A DNA stretch of 64,000 nucleotides from positions 23,869,883 to 23,933,882 of the forward strand of contig NC_053119.1 of assembly GCF_010015445.1 (NCBI RefSeq), in the 5' to 3' direction. Shown here piece after piece: positions 58,488-64,000 of the stretch. The notes beneath the pieces are model-generated. The model worked only from the letters and a program-made list of their open reading frames with translations. It did no database searches and was not told the origin of the DNA. Made by a program: the position numbers and the translations under genes. Numbering within the stretch: position 1 is the stretch's first letter; every line of letters begins with the position of its first letter. This DNA is from Perca fluviatilis (Eukaryota > Chordata > Actinopteri > Perciformes > Percidae).

Positions 58488-64000
<5,513 letters not shown>

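Overview
This window is nuclear DNA from a ray-finned fish, most likely a spiny-rayed (percomorph-type) teleost; the species cannot be named from sequence alone. The evidence is intron-split vertebrate genes with GT-AG junctions, tail-to-tail fanci and polg (also neighbours in human), two vertebrate-type tRNA genes, long CA/GT arrays, and dense fish-style Tc1, hAT, Harbinger, piggyBac and LINE copies. Most of the window is intronic or intergenic.

Layout. 0-11 kb is gene-poor and full of repeats: a hAT MITE with an 8-bp target duplication, a nearly intact Tc1 transposon with one frameshift nested in an older repeat, and a second hAT MITE inserted beside the dyad of a 36-bp palindrome. 11-18.5 kb (minus) is a ten-exon gene for a malate/L-lactate dehydrogenase of the Ldh2 family; a decayed LINE that has lost its reverse transcriptase and a Harbinger remnant sit in its introns. 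18.5-31 kb is repeat-dominated: hAT, piggyBac-like foldback, LINE tails, a patchwork local duplication, a minisatellite with higher-order structure, part of a hAT with a zinc-finger-type N-terminal exon, a compound TG array and a tRNA-derived SINE. 31.4-33.6 kb (minus) is a two-exon IFITM/CD225 (dispanin) gene with a TATA box. 35.2 kb holds an initiator tRNA-Met and 46.0 kb a tRNA-Arg(ACG); a truncated tRNA-Arg copy lies at 38.6 kb. 39.6-45 kb (minus) is a broken copy of a teleost protein family, split by a LINE on the plus strand that is itself interrupted by other DNA repeats.

47.6-58.4 kb (plus) is a complete Fanconi anaemia group I gene: I could place 37 coding exons, all in phase, giving 1328 codons. 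58.5-64 kb (minus) is the 3' part of polg, the mitochondrial DNA polymerase gamma catalytic subunit, with polymerase motifs A, B and C; its N-terminal exons lie outside the window. The two stop codons are only about 105 bp apart and the only good fanci poly(A) signal lies beyond the last polg exon, so the transcripts probably overlap antisense.

The genes do not form one pathway. fanci and polg both act in genome maintenance (nuclear crosslink repair and mtDNA replication), but their adjacency is old synteny. I found no CRISPR, phage, operon or viral gene content. I found no convincing new biological system; the least explained items are the perfect hairpins at 41.3 and 42.1 kb, the hAT insertion beside a palindrome dyad, and the broken multi-exon fish family.
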